DNA of 64,000 bases, taken from Deltaproteobacteria bacterium (GTDB taxonomy: Bacteria; Myxococcota_A; Polyangia; Polyangiales; Houyiibacteriaceae). The position numbers were made by a program, and so were the translations under genes. Each line of letters starts with the position of its first letter. The first letter of the stretch is position 1. A model generated the notes under the pieces. It was not told the DNA's origin, did no database searches, and saw only the letters and a list, made by a program, of their open reading frames with translations. Shown one piece after another: positions 52,461 through 61,878 of this stretch. The stretch covers positions 639,024 to 703,023 of the forward strand of contig JAEPMI010000002.1 in the NCBI GenBank assembly GCA_017644045.1, read 5' to 3'.

Positions 52461-55400
52461 TCAGTAGTAGAGAGTAACGCGGCCGGTAGCCGTCCCTGCA
52501 AGCCCGGTGGGCCAGTTCGGCTCGCCCACGGCCAGGTCGGGGTGGCCATCACCGTTGATGTCACCCACGAATCCCGCGGCGACTTGACCGGACGCTTCTC
52601 CCGCTTCCAGCTCGGGTGCAAACACCACGTCCGCCGAGGACCGCACGGTGGCCGAAGACACGGGTGCATACCAGAGGCGTGCGTCTCCCGCGTCGGTTCC
52701 CGACTGGATCGACGCCAGAAGAATTTCGGGACCGGCGGCGCCGTCCAGTTGGCCCACGCCGCCCAGCGCTGCGTGCATGCTGTGGCCCGAACGAGAGCCG
52801 AAACCGTCCCCCGCGCTGGCTGCGAGATCGCTCGTCATCGAGAAGCCCACGGTGAAGTTGCTCTCCCCCGTGAAGACCGCCAAGGAGCCCGCACCGGAGG
52901 AGTTGAAGATGCCGACGTCGATACTCCCGCCACCGGTCACATCGCCGAGGGAGTAGATGTCACCAGCGTACCGGCCGGCTGGGCCAGTGGCGATCTCCGT
53001 GAGGGTGTCCCAGTTGATCGTATCCAGGCCGGGAGTCCCCGAGTGATCACGACCGTTGAGGCGCCGTGCTCGACCGAGGACTCCGCCGCCCCCTGATGCT
53101 CCCAGGATCAGGTCGGCGCGACCATCGCCCGTGACATCACCGAGGGAGGCCGAGGCGCTCCCGATGAACTGGTTGGGCAGGGCCATCCCGGCGCTTCGCA
53201 CGTCGAACCCGTCGAGGGTCGAAATTCCTCGAACCGAGCTCGCCGTGAAGGACGTCGCCCCTAGAACGACTTGTTGCGCCCCGACGAACCCGTCGGCAGC
53301 GAACGTACCAACCGCGAGGTCGTGGATCCCGTCTCCGTTGAAGTCGCCGGCCGCCGCGACGTGGTAGCCGAAGAACTCGCCAGCGGTTCCACGGATGCAC
53401 AGGGCTCGCGCGCTAGCCGGGCACTCGGTCTCACTCACCGTGATCGAGGTCGGCCAAGCAGCTCGTGACGCACGTCCGAAGAAGACGTAGGCAGAGCTGC
53501 TCCCAGACGCGCCAACGGCGAAGTCAGCCCGCAAGTCGCCGTTGAAGTCGCCCAGACCGGCGATGTCCCCTCCAGCCAGCCCACCGAAGTTGCCGTCGCC
53601 CTCGATGGTGACATCAGGGGCTACCGGGCCAGCAGGAATCGTGGTCCGACCAAAGAAGATGTGGACCTCGTTGTTGCCAGCCACGATGAAGTCATCGAGG
53701 AGGTCCCCATCGATGTCCCCAACGGGCCTCATCGCCTCCCCAACGTTTGCACTGCTGCCGCTCTCGACACTGACCGAGAGGAAATCCAGGAGCACCGGAG
53801 TGCCGCCCCCGGCCGGAAGCGGCGACACGTTTCCGCCGATGTCCGCGGAACGAGCGAGGCAGTAGTACTCCAGGCCGGTCGCAAATCCGGGGACATCTTC
53901 CAGCACCACCGACCCCGGGCTTGCCGAGGACCGAAGCGCAAAGACCGCCGCGGCGCTCCAGTCCGACTCGTCGTCGATCGTTTCCCTCGCGCAGCGGATC
54001 TCCGTCAGGTCGAGAGTCGAACCGTCCTCATCGGAGATGGCCGTGTAGGTGAGGCGCGCGATACCCCCGCGCCGATCCACCGCGGAGTCGACCGCGAGGT
54101 CCGACACCACGGCGGTCGGCGGCATCGAGTCTACGTCGACCATCACCGTCGCTCGAGCCGTGCCCCCTCCCGCGTCGACCTCGAGCACGACGGAGATGCC
54201 GCCGCCTTCTTGGGCGTCGACGCAAGCATCGATCGCTCCTCCAGAGATTGCCACCGACTGGGGGGCGAGCCCACCGAACGTGATGCTCGCAGGGGCGCTG
54301 TCCGCGGCATCCGTCGTACCGGTCACGCGCACCTGCATCCCAGGCGTTCCCGGAGCGCAGTCGTCCGCGCCGTTGAGAGCCGCACCGTCCGCGGGGCTGG
54401 TGATCGAGAGCTCGGGCAGGTCGAGAATGGTGATCGGACAGTCCATCGTGCACCCGACGTTTCCGGCCGGGTCGGTCGCGCAGGCTCGCATGGTCAGCTC
54501 TCCACCCGCGCCGAAGTCGGCGTCGAAGATGATGGACGAGGCCGAACGAGTCATCGACATCTGGGAGAGAACGGTCCCTCCGCCGGAATCGACAGCGGTC
54601 AGAGTGGTGAGGTCGGCGTTGTTGTCGACCTGGTTCACCACGCGGACCGTGTACTGGAAGCCAGGCGTACCCGGTTCCTCATCATCATCCGTCGGGGAGA
54701 GGACTGCTCCACACATGGGAGAAAAGAAGGTGAGGGTCGGTTCGTCACAGTCGGCCGCCAGCGCGATGGGCGCCGATGCTCCCTCGACTCGGTCGACCGT
54801 CTGGCGAGCCACGATGTTCACGTTGGTGCCGTTGTTGCGGCTCGGGACTGGGATCGAGGTGAACGTTGCCTGCCCGGTGAACGGAGCGGGTAGTCCAGCC
54901 ATGGCAACGCAGTCAGCAGTTCCGAGAAGCGTTCCGCTGGCTACGGCCTCGATGTCCACGGGCTCGCCAACCTCTGTGCAAAAGACCGTGGCGGCGACGT
55001 CGCAGGCATCGGTGCCCGGATCCAGGTCCGCGGTGGCGCCCATCGTGCCCGTCTCGTTGAAAGCCGTTCCGGCGGTCGGCGTGGCAATCTGCAACTGTGG
55101 TGCATCGGTTCGGACACGCAGGGGAATCCGAGCTTCACCGGTGTTCCCAGCTTCGTCCGTCACCACGACGCACATCTCCTGCATCGGGGTGCTCGCGAGG
55201 GTGGCGTTGCCGCTGAAGCTCGTGCCGGTGAGAGCGAGGTCCTCCCCCATGCCGCCGCATGGTCCGGCAGCCACGTCAGTGCAGGCATCCCCCGCCACGG
55301 TTCCCGAGACACCGACCTGGATTCCCGCACTCCCATCGTCCACATCGTCCTCGTCGACGAAGAGGGTATCGGCGGAGGGCTCGGTCACCGAGACATCACA

Positions 55401-56453
55401 TGGAATCGTATCGACGACCCACAGAGCCGGCTCGGTACGGGTCATGTTACCGAGTGCGTCGAAGCACTCCGCTACGACGCTGTGCCGCCCTTCCGAGAGG
55501 TCGATCGCGTCGAACTGCGCAACCGCGTCCCCACCAACGGCGGTGCTCCCGCGCGACAGGATTTCGCCATCCACGATGAGATTGAAGGTCTCGCCTTCGG
55601 CTTCGATGCCCGCTGTGACCTCGAAATCTGCCTGGAAGCCATCGGCTGCGCTGACGTCATCCGACGCGTTGAGGAACGACCGGCCAGGCTCGGGAAGGGT
55701 GATTGCGCAGGAAGTACCCTCGCAGTCGACGCGAATTGCGTTCGGGAACGGCTGAGAGCAGCTCACCCCGTCGTCGGTGAGCGTCACCGAGAGGGAGTTG
55801 GTGTCGGGTGCACGCGCCCCGAGCACGACCCCGTCGAAGCGGGCTTGCCCACCGAAGGCCGTGGTCGTGGGGCCGGGGGTTCCGTTGACGAAGAGCTGAA
55901 GCGAAGCCCCATCGGCCGCCGTGGTGGTGACGCGAACGTTCGTGGTGAAGTTGGCTCCGCACGCGTCATCGTCGACATCGTCGTCGGGGCCGAGAACGGT
56001 GAAGTCACCAGCGGTTGGCGAAGGGTCGATGAAGGTGATTCCTCCGCAGCCGGCGACCACGGTCACCTGAACCTGCTGCGATCGGTAGGAGCAGTCCCGA
56101 ACACATGCCAGCAGATCGTGCACGCCCGGCTCGAGGGTGGTCAGAAACGAGACTGCCCCCTCGGCGGTCAGCGGCTCGACGAGGGTGGGTTCGGCCTCAG
56201 GAGTCTCCATCAGGACGGAAGCATCCGTGTAGAGCCAGACCTCCTCGCCTTCCGCTTCGTCCATCACGGTCACGTCGACCGCGATCTGAATACCGTCCAT
56301 CACGGGATCGACGTCATCGGCAATCGTGAGGATCGAGTCGTCGATCGGGCTCTCGATGACGACCACCGGATCGTCGTCGTCCCCGCAGGCGACTGCGGAA
56401 AGCAGCGCGCTCATGACCCCCATTCGAACAATCGCTCTCGTGATCCTCGTCAT
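52461..56453 (-). CDS. Giant FG-GAP/Ig-like repeat lipoprotein
   Basis: The 1330-residue product starts with a lipoprotein signal (MSALLSAVACGDD). About 850 residues of Ig-like beta modules follow, with many Cys and Asp-rich phrases (ITSPADGAALNG, SPADG-type). From about residue 930 there are FG-GAP repeats of beta-propeller type with Ca-binding DxDxDG loops (GDIDGDLLDDFIVAG, GDFNGDLRADFAVG, GDFNGDGIHDLAVG, GDINGDGHPDLAVG). I infer a surface-anchored binding protein. The ATG at 56453 follows GAGGGAA. Only 8 bases separate its stop from the peptide ATG. Its DNA looks less GC-rich than that of the neighbours; I did not compute this. Confidence 0.85.
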   Translation of the reverse strand: MTRITRAIVRMGVMSALLSAVACGDDDDPVVVIESPIDDSILTIADDVDPVMDGIQIAVDVTVMDEAEGEEVWLYTDASVLMETPEAEPTLVEPLTAEGAVSFLTTLEPGVHDLLACVRDCSYRSQQVQVTVVAGCGGITFIDPSPTAGDFTVLGPDDDVDDDACGANFTTNVRVTTTAADGASLQLFVNGTPGPTTTAFGGQARFDGVVLGARAPDTNSLSVTLTDDGVSCSQPFPNAIRVDCEGTSCAITLPEPGRSFLNASDDVSAADGFQADFEVTAGIEAEGETFNLIVDGEILSRGSTAVGGDAVAQFDAIDLSEGRHSVVAECFDALGNMTRTEPALWVVDTIPCDVSVTEPSADTLFVDEDDVDDGSAGIQVGVSGTVAGDACTDVAAGPCGGMGEDLALTGTSFSGNATLASTPMQEMCVVVTDEAGNTGEARIPLRVRTDAPQLQIATPTAGTAFNETGTMGATADLDPGTDACDVAATVFCTEVGEPVDIEAVASGTLLGTADCVAMAGLPAPFTGQATFTSIPVPSRNNGTNVNIVARQTVDRVEGASAPIALAADCDEPTLTFFSPMCGAVLSPTDDDEEPGTPGFQYTVRVVNQVDNNADLTTLTAVDSGGGTVLSQMSMTRSASSIIFDADFGAGGELTMRACATDPAGNVGCTMDCPITILDLPELSITSPADGAALNGADDCAPGTPGMQVRVTGTTDAADSAPASITFGGLAPQSVAISGGAIDACVDAQEGGGISVVLEVDAGGGTARATVMVDVDSMPPTAVVSDLAVDSAVDRRGGIARLTYTAISDEDGSTLDLTEIRCARETIDDESDWSAAAVFALRSSASPGSVVLEDVPGFATGLEYYCLARSADIGGNVSPLPAGGGTPVLLDFLSVSVESGSSANVGEAMRPVGDIDGDLLDDFIVAGNNEVHIFFGRTTIPAGPVAPDVTIEGDGNFGGLAGGDIAGLGDFNGDLRADFAVGASGSSSAYVFFGRASRAAWPTSITVSETECPASARALCIRGTAGEFFGYHVAAAGDFNGDGIHDLAVGTFAADGFVGAQQVVLGATSFTASSVRGISTLDGFDVRSAGMALPNQFIGSASASLGDVTGDGRADLILGASGGGGVLGRARRLNGRDHSGTPGLDTINWDTLTEIATGPAGRYAGDIYSLGDVTGGGSIDVGIFNSSGAGSLAVFTGESNFTVGFSMTSDLAASAGDGFGSRSGHSMHAALGGVGQLDGAAGPEILLASIQSGTDAGDARLWYAPVSSATVRSSADVVFAPELEAGEASGQVAAGFVGDINGDGHPDLAVGEPNWPTGLAGTATGRVTLYY

Positions 56454-56470
56454 CGTCCAGTTCCCTCTAC

Positions 56471-56493
56471 AAGCAAAGTGGCTCGGAGCCACT
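56471..56493 (-). terminator. Hairpin followed by T-rich run between rSAM and lipoprotein genes
   Basis: On the minus strand AGTGGCT (56493-56487) pairs perfectly with AGCCACT (56483-56477) across CCG, followed by TTGCTT. It sits in the 67-base gap after the radical SAM stop. It looks like a weak intrinsic terminator or attenuator. The lipoprotein and peptide genes may therefore be expressed at a different level from the upstream enzymes. Confidence 0.5.
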
Positions 56494-56520
56494 CTAGCGA
56501 AAGGCGTGCGCCCCCGCAGC

Positions 56521-57783
56521 CTATTCTGGTACCTTCTCCGCCCTGTCCCGTCGCCCTGGCCGCCGCAATTGCACCAGCTCTCCTGGTCGGGCCGCGGGCA
56601 CGGGCGGCTGCCCCACCCCCTTGAGCCAAGGGTGCTCGCGGTAGAGCTGCTCCTGCTCCGGAGTGGCGACGGCATCGAAGCGCTCGAGGCCACCGTCTGC
56701 TCCCGCTCGGAACGGGCCCACGGTCTGGTGAGCCGCCCAGTCGAAACCGGACTTCACGCCCATCTGATGCTCCCAGCGCGCGAGGGCAAAACTACAGGCC
56801 GACGGGTAGGGTCGGAGCGCGTCGCCGACCTGAGCCAGCGCGTGGGCGTGACAACGTTGGCAAAGCGAAGCGATGGCACACTCGTGGCATCCGGGAAGGT
56901 CGTTCCAGGTCGCTTCCCGCATGAACTCGGCCGCCGGGCTGTGCTCCACCTGATCGACGATCTTGCCCTTCTTGGCGTCACCGATGGGAACCTCGAGCAT
57001 CGAGCACGGACGGAGCTGCCCATCGGCTTCGATGTGCACGTGGCGGCACGCTCCACAGAGGCCGCGGGTTGGTTCCGGGGGAGCGAGCGGCTTTCCCGGC
57101 TCCGGGAGAAGCCCCATGCGTTCATAGGCGCGGAGCGAGCTCTCGCGATCTGCCCGAAGTGCCTCGGGACTGCGATCGCCCCCTTCCCGTGGCTTCAAGT
57201 CCGGGCTGATGGACGGCACCGCTCCGAGTCCGGTCACCCATTGCTCGAACTGGTCCTGGCGATGCATGTTGGTGACCATGAGAGGGGTCTTGACCATCAC
57301 GGATAGCCCTGCTGCGACCAGACTTCGTATCGCAGACACGGTCTTGTCGAACGAGCCGGGGACCTGGGTGATCCAGTCGTGTTTCTCCGCCTGGTCGGCG
57401 TACAGGCTGATCTCGACCTGACGAACCTCGAGCGCTGCGAGCTCGCCAGCGAGCTCGGGAGTCACGCGGAGGCCGTTCGTGAAGAGGTTGACCACGAACC
57501 CGAGGTCCCTCGCCGTCCGAATGATGTCCAGCAGGTCGGAACGCAGGGTGGCTTCGCCGCCGGAGATCGTGAGAAAGAGGATCCCAGACGCTGCCAGGTC
57601 GCGAAGGATCTCCTCGACCTGAGCGGTGGGCATCTCCCCCTTCTGTCCCTGGACCTGATAGCAGTGCACGCAAGTCTCGTTGCACCGGTCGGCGATCTCG
57701 ATCATCGCCGAGTTCGGGCGGCCCCGGTACGCCGAGCTCACCAGCGCCTCGACGGACACTCGTCGGGTCGGTGGTCTACCCAC
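56521..57783 (-). CDS. Radical SAM/SPASM peptide-modifying-type enzyme
   Basis: The 420-residue enzyme has the 4Fe-4S radical SAM motif C34-x3-C38-x2-C41 (CNETCVHC) and the GGEA SAM-binding motif in ISGGEATL. The C-terminal SPASM-type Cys set is CGAC, RPCSML, CHECAIASLCQRC and a later SACSF. SPASM enzymes commonly modify ribosomal peptides (PqqE, anaerobic sulfatase maturation and sactisynthase types). The GTG at 57783 overlaps the PqqD stop by 8 bases, so the two are coupled. The substrate is unknown; the 54-residue peptide is the nearest candidate. Confidence 0.85.
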   Translation of the reverse strand: MGRPPTRRVSVEALVSSAYRGRPNSAMIEIADRCNETCVHCYQVQGQKGEMPTAQVEEILRDLAASGILFLTISGGEATLRSDLLDIIRTARDLGFVVNLFTNGLRVTPELAGELAALEVRQVEISLYADQAEKHDWITQVPGSFDKTVSAIRSLVAAGLSVMVKTPLMVTNMHRQDQFEQWVTGLGAVPSISPDLKPREGGDRSPEALRADRESSLRAYERMGLLPEPGKPLAPPEPTRGLCGACRHVHIEADGQLRPCSMLEVPIGDAKKGKIVDQVEHSPAAEFMREATWNDLPGCHECAIASLCQRCHAHALAQVGDALRPYPSACSFALARWEHQMGVKSGFDWAAHQTVGPFRAGADGGLERFDAVATPEQEQLYREHPWLKGVGQPPVPAARPGELVQLRRPGRRDRAEKVPE

Positions 57784-58057
57784 GGGAGCCCTCCTCGAGC
57801 GCCCCTAACTCGAGCAACTGTTCCAGAAACGCCGAGACGTCGCTCTCCGCGCGCTCTCTCGAGAGCTCGTATCTCCGCGCCAAGGCCGAGCAGAGCTCAC
57901 CGCGAGTGCGTTCTTGGTCGCCGATGACGTTCCATAGAAAGGTCCCGGACTCGTTGAGTGAGTGCAGCGCCTCTCTGGCCATCACCACCACCACGGCACG
58001 ACCGTCGATGATCCGACTCGAGACCCCTGGAACTCGCTGAAAGCTGGGCCCTGTCAC
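57776..58057 (-). CDS. PqqD-family peptide chaperone (RRE)
   Basis: The 93-residue product matches the winged-helix PqqD fold, which binds precursor-peptide leaders. Features are RVPGVSSRIIDGRAVVV, LHSLNESGTFLWNVI and the helical end VSAFLEQLLELGALEE. The family phrase LNxxGxxIW is present as LNESGTFLW. The GTG at 58057 overlaps the kinase stop as GTGA. The longer ORF that begins upstream overlaps the kinase and was not used. Its position between an HprK-related kinase and a radical SAM enzyme supports a RiPP role. Confidence 0.8.
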   Translation of the reverse strand: MTGPSFQRVPGVSSRIIDGRAVVVVMAREALHSLNESGTFLWNVIGDQERTRGELCSALARRYELSRERAESDVSAFLEQLLELGALEEGSRG

Positions 58058-58911
58058 GACAGCCAACTCCGAATCGGCGCCAGCGAGCTCGAGCCCAAGA
58101 CGGTGTGGACCTCGCCCACCGGCACTTCGGAGCACAGTTGGGTGATCGCATCCAAACGGGTGTCGTCGAGCCCGGCCGAGGTGTTCGCGAAGCAAGACTC
58201 GCGAACCAGGAACACGGCGCGGTGAGCAGAGAGATCATCGACCCGTGCCTCACCGCTCGACTGCCGAACGCGACAGACCGCTGCGACCTCCAGTGCCGGA
58301 TCACCACACATGCTCCCGGTCTCCGGCATCGTGCCGCCGAGCAGCGGCCACGCCCACCACACTCCCTCGCGTGGGACGAGAGCCACCTTGTCTCGAGCAA
58401 AGAAGGGGCGGCCGCTCAGAGCACAAGCAGTCGTCTTGCCAGCACCACTGGGGCCGATGAACACCACGGCCCTCCCATCCTCGAGCCGAATGGAGGCTGC
58501 GTGCAGGATCACTCCTCCGCAGCGTTCCACGAGCGTATGGGCGATCGTCTCCTCGAGCGGATGAAGGGACAGGTTGTCGACCTCTCGGAGAACCGAAGCC
58601 ACATAGCGTCGATCTCCTACGCGCCGTAGACGCACTCGAACTCCGCGCCCCTCGACCGTTGCAGCATCGTGAGCCCATCGCGCCACGATTTGCTTCACTC
58701 TCGGATCGATTCGCGACCGGTCGACGGACCGTGGCGTTCCTCGGACGTCGCAAACGACGCTAGCGAATGACGGAGCGTCGGTCGAGAAATGCAGCTCGGA
58801 CGTGGCGAGGTTGCTCCCTTCCAGAACGTCGAAGCTCACGCCGCCATACACGAACCGACGTGCTCCCGATCCCCCCGGTCGCAACTCTTCCCCTGCGTTC
58901 GCCACGATCAT
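58054..58911 (-). CDS. HprK-related P-loop kinase
   Basis: The 285-residue product has the HPr-kinase C-terminal fold: GGVILHAASIRLEDG leads into Walker A GPSGAGKTT near residue 155, then PFFARDKVALVP. The classical HprK signature and N-terminal domain are not present. Related kinases occur in RiPP-type cassettes with PqqD proteins (for example paeninodin lasso clusters, where the kinase phosphorylates the peptide C-terminus). The substrate here is unknown. The ATG at 58911 is 58 bases after the cNMP-binding gene stop. Confidence 0.75.
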   Translation of the reverse strand: MIVANAGEELRPGGSGARRFVYGGVSFDVLEGSNLATSELHFSTDAPSFASVVCDVRGTPRSVDRSRIDPRVKQIVARWAHDAATVEGRGVRVRLRRVGDRRYVASVLREVDNLSLHPLEETIAHTLVERCGGVILHAASIRLEDGRAVVFIGPSGAGKTTACALSGRPFFARDKVALVPREGVWWAWPLLGGTMPETGSMCGDPALEVAAVCRVRQSSGEARVDDLSAHRAVFLVRESCFANTSAGLDDTRLDAITQLCSEVPVGEVHTVLGSSSLAPIRSWLS

Positions 58912-58969
58912 CCGTTGCCGACACCGACGTCGGCGTTCAGCGGCGTTTCATTACACGAATACCGCGCGA

Positions 58970-60289
58970 TCACAACAGCACGATGTCTTCGACGTCCATC
59001 GCCTCCTGGGCCACGACGGTGCGTGTCTCCTCGTCTCGCTGGGTCGCCGTCTCGTAGAGCTCCCCCAATAGGGTGGGGTGTTCTCGGATGGCGTCCTGGA
59101 AGGCGTCTCGGCCCAGGTGGAGGGCCACGGTCGGTGTGAGGGCCCGGACGGTGGCGTTGGCCGGCCGCCGGAGCACGAGCGAGATCTCGCCCACGACGTT
59201 CCCTGGACCCAGCTCGGCGATGCGCAGCTCGTCTCCGTCGGAGTCCTTCCCCACGACCTCGACGGCGCCGCTGGCGAGCAGGAAGAGGCCGGTGCCCTCC
59301 GACCCCTCCTCGACCAGGGACTGTCCGGGATCGAAATGCTCGGTGCCGAAGCGGTGGAAGAGGGCCTCCCGGTCCGCTCCGGACACGGAACGCAGGATCG
59401 AGCTGTGCCGGAGGAGGTTGGCGATCATCCGGCCGCGACAGAAGCTCGCGAGCTGCTGACCGATCTCGGGAGTGACCTTGGCGAGGCGCTCGAGGTCGTC
59501 CCGAGCGATGGCCAGCACGGTGGCGACCTCGTCGGCCACGACGCTCGCGGCTCGGGGCGCATCGGACACGAGCGCCATTTCGCCGAAGATGGCCCCGGGC
59601 CCGAGGGCGGCCAAGAGGATGGGCTCTTCGCCCTCCTCCGCCGCCCGCTCCACGTGGAGCAGGCCGTTGGCGATGACGAAGGCGTCGGTGCCCTCCTGAC
59701 CCTCGACGACGAGGGTGTCGCCCCCCTTCACATCCTTCAGCGAGAAGGCCGCGAGGAGCTCCTTGAGCTCGTCCCCATCGAGACCGGAGAAGAGCGGGAG
59801 CTTCGGTAGCGTGGTGTCCTCGCCGATGGGATCGTCGGTCTCGAAGTAGCTCTGGAGGGCCGACTCGGCCTTGTCGAGGAGCGCATCGCCCTTCACCGCG
59901 GCCAGCGCCTTTGGTGCCTCCACGTTGGGCGGGAGGGGCGGCGGTGCCGGGGCCACGTCACCGAGACGATCGGAGTCGCTCCCGAACGCGTCGGCGACGG
60001 CCACCAGCAGCGCGTCCGCGTCTTCGCCCGCCTCGGCGGCCGTCTTGGCGGCGACCACCGCCTGCGGCAGGTCGCCACGGCGCGTGAAGGCGTCGACCAG
60101 GCGAGTGGCGACCTCGGCGGCGAGGAAGCCGCGACCCTCGTGGATCAGGACCCTCGAGAGGAAGAGCGCCGCGCCCAGCTGTTGCGAGTCGGCCTCCAAG
60201 AGGCCGATCGCGAGGCGGAGCGCGTCGTCGGTCTTGCCCGCCATGCGGGCCTCGCGTGCGCGATCGAGTGGAGAACGGTTCCGGGACAC
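58970..60289 (-). CDS. Protein with two cyclic-nucleotide-binding domains
   Basis: The 439-residue product has a helical TPR-like N-terminus (about 1-110), a Pro-rich linker and two cNMP-binding beta barrels. The first lies near 170-285 (phosphate cassette FGEMALVSDAPRAASV) and the second near 300-415 (VGEISLVLRRPANATV). The Arg needed for cyclic nucleotide phosphate contact is present in both. No HTH or kinase domain follows, so it is not a Crp-type regulator. A localisation or adaptor role is possible. It lies 58 bases upstream of the HprK-related gene on the same strand and may be part of that operon. Confidence 0.82.
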   Translation of the reverse strand: MSRNRSPLDRAREARMAGKTDDALRLAIGLLEADSQQLGAALFLSRVLIHEGRGFLAAEVATRLVDAFTRRGDLPQAVVAAKTAAEAGEDADALLVAVADAFGSDSDRLGDVAPAPPPLPPNVEAPKALAAVKGDALLDKAESALQSYFETDDPIGEDTTLPKLPLFSGLDGDELKELLAAFSLKDVKGGDTLVVEGQEGTDAFVIANGLLHVERAAEEGEEPILLAALGPGAIFGEMALVSDAPRAASVVADEVATVLAIARDDLERLAKVTPEIGQQLASFCRGRMIANLLRHSSILRSVSGADREALFHRFGTEHFDPGQSLVEEGSEGTGLFLLASGAVEVVGKDSDGDELRIAELGPGNVVGEISLVLRRPANATVRALTPTVALHLGRDAFQDAIREHPTLLGELYETATQRDEETRTVVAQEAMDVEDIVLL

Positions 60290-60345
60290 GGCGCGAGTCT
60301 ACGCGCCCCGGCGTTCCATGTCAGTAGTCCGGGACCGGCCCCGAA

Positions 60346-61878
60346 TCAGGGCATGGGAGGCATGGACATCATCGGAGCGGTCAGCATCACGCGCACCGCC
60401 TCGACGTCGAAGCCCGCGCTCCAGCCGTCCTCGAAGTCGGGGTCGTTCACGCAGTCGCGCCCCTCGACCCGGGTGCCGTCACCATCGATGCAGGCGACGA
60501 CGACCGGCTGGCATCCACGCTCGCCGTCGCTGTCGACCTCGAAACGCTCCAGGCCGTCACCGTCGAGGTCCACGTCCGGCGAAGAGCCACGCAGCGGGAA
60601 GATGAAGCCGCTCGGGGTGCCGCCGATGAGGACGTCCGCGAGGTTGCTGGGCTGCATGGTGCCGTCGCAGGGCGGGGCCGGCTCACCGGTGAACATCTCG
60701 ATGATGTTCGGGAGCACCGCGATGGTGGAGACCGGCACGGCGCCGCAGAGGATGCCGTCGGTCATGCCGCTGAGCTCGCCGCCGGCCGCCGTGGTGGTGC
60801 CGCGGAGCTGGCCCTGGCGGAGCTCGATCGGGAAGAAGCCGATCGGGATCAGGATGTCCTCCGGGCCGCCGCTGAGCATGGTGGACTCGATGCGGCTCGC
60901 GAAGCTGGTCGACGGGCGGCCCATGGCGTCGAAGGCCATCGGGTCCGCGGCCAGGGTGCCGCTGCCGGTGAGGTTGTTCGAGGGGTCGCCGTCGGGGTCC
61001 GTCGCCTGCATGAAGGCGATGGAGACCGAGTCGTCGTTCGCGCCGGCCGGGTCGTCGAGACCGAGCATGTGGAGCGCGAGGAGCAGGTCACCGTCCGCCG
61101 GAGCGGTCTCCAGGAACATGCTGTTGAGAATGCCGCCGATGGGACCGAGCGCGGCCGCGAAAGCGTTGTCGGGATCCCCGTCGCCGCTGTAGTCGCAACC
61201 AGTCGTCCGGTCGCCGAAGAGGAGGCTGCTGATCACGAGGCTGCGCTCGACCACACAGTCGGGGCCACAGCCGTCGAAGCGAGCGAGGTTGTTGTCGTCG
61301 CACTCCTCGGTGTCGCTCATCGTGCCGTCGCCACACATCTCGACCACGGTGCAGGTCGAGCTGCACCCGTCGCCGTCGGCCATGTTGCCATCGTCGCAGA
61401 GCTCGCCCGCGGCGGAGTCGACGATGTCGTTGCCGCAGGTCTCGTCGGAGAGGCAGTCGCTGCGGCAACCGTCGCCGGAGAAGTTGCCGCCGTCGTCGCA
61501 GACTTCGCCCGGGTCGAGAGCGCCGTCGCCGCAGAAGGCTTCGCGCCGGCACATCGAGTCGCAGCCGTCACCGTCCGCGTTGTTGCCGTCGTCGCACTGC
61601 TCGCCTGGCTGGAGTCGGCTGTCGCCGCACTCCATCTCGACTCGGCAGTCGGCAGAGCAACCGTCGCCGTCGTCGTTGTTGCCGTCGTCGCACTCCTCCG
61701 GATCGGTGCGGTTGCCGTCACCACAGAAGTCCCCGGGGCCGCCGTCGGGCAGCGACGCGTCGAACGTGATGTCCGTGTCGTCGTCGGTGGGCTCGTCCTC
61801 CGTGAAGCTCTCGCCGCAAGCGAGACTGAGAAGGAGCGATGGGAGAAGAAGAGAAGAGAAGAAGCGACTGCGAGACAT
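60346..61878 (-). CDS. DUF4215 Cys-repeat lipoprotein
   Basis: The 510-residue product has a lipoprotein signal (LLSLACGES) and an acidic linker. It then has six DUF4215-type repeats (EECDDGNNDDGDGCSADC, GEQCDDGNNADGDGCDSMC and variants). The C-terminal 280 residues are beta-rich with no family match that I recognise, and include DGDPDNAFAAALGPIGG. DUF4215 repeats are common in myxobacterial surface proteins. The ATG at 61878 has a GGAGG site. It is divergent to the TPR gene with about 207 bases between. Confidence 0.82.
   Translation of the reverse strand: MSRSRFFSSLLLPSLLLSLACGESFTEDEPTDDDTDITFDASLPDGGPGDFCGDGNRTDPEECDDGNNDDGDGCSADCRVEMECGDSRLQPGEQCDDGNNADGDGCDSMCRREAFCGDGALDPGEVCDDGGNFSGDGCRSDCLSDETCGNDIVDSAAGELCDDGNMADGDGCSSTCTVVEMCGDGTMSDTEECDDNNLARFDGCGPDCVVERSLVISSLLFGDRTTGCDYSGDGDPDNAFAAALGPIGGILNSMFLETAPADGDLLLALHMLGLDDPAGANDDSVSIAFMQATDPDGDPSNNLTGSGTLAADPMAFDAMGRPSTSFASRIESTMLSGGPEDILIPIGFFPIELRQGQLRGTTTAAGGELSGMTDGILCGAVPVSTIAVLPNIIEMFTGEPAPPCDGTMQPSNLADVLIGGTPSGFIFPLRGSSPDVDLDGDGLERFEVDSDGERGCQPVVVACIDGDGTRVEGRDCVNDPDFEDGWSAGFDVEAVRVMLTAPMMSMPPMP

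Noticed and set aside
51830-58911. A complete lasso peptide cluster
   Set aside because: No asparagine-synthetase-like cyclase is present in the window, and the leader Thr is Ala. Only the recognition motif is lasso-like.
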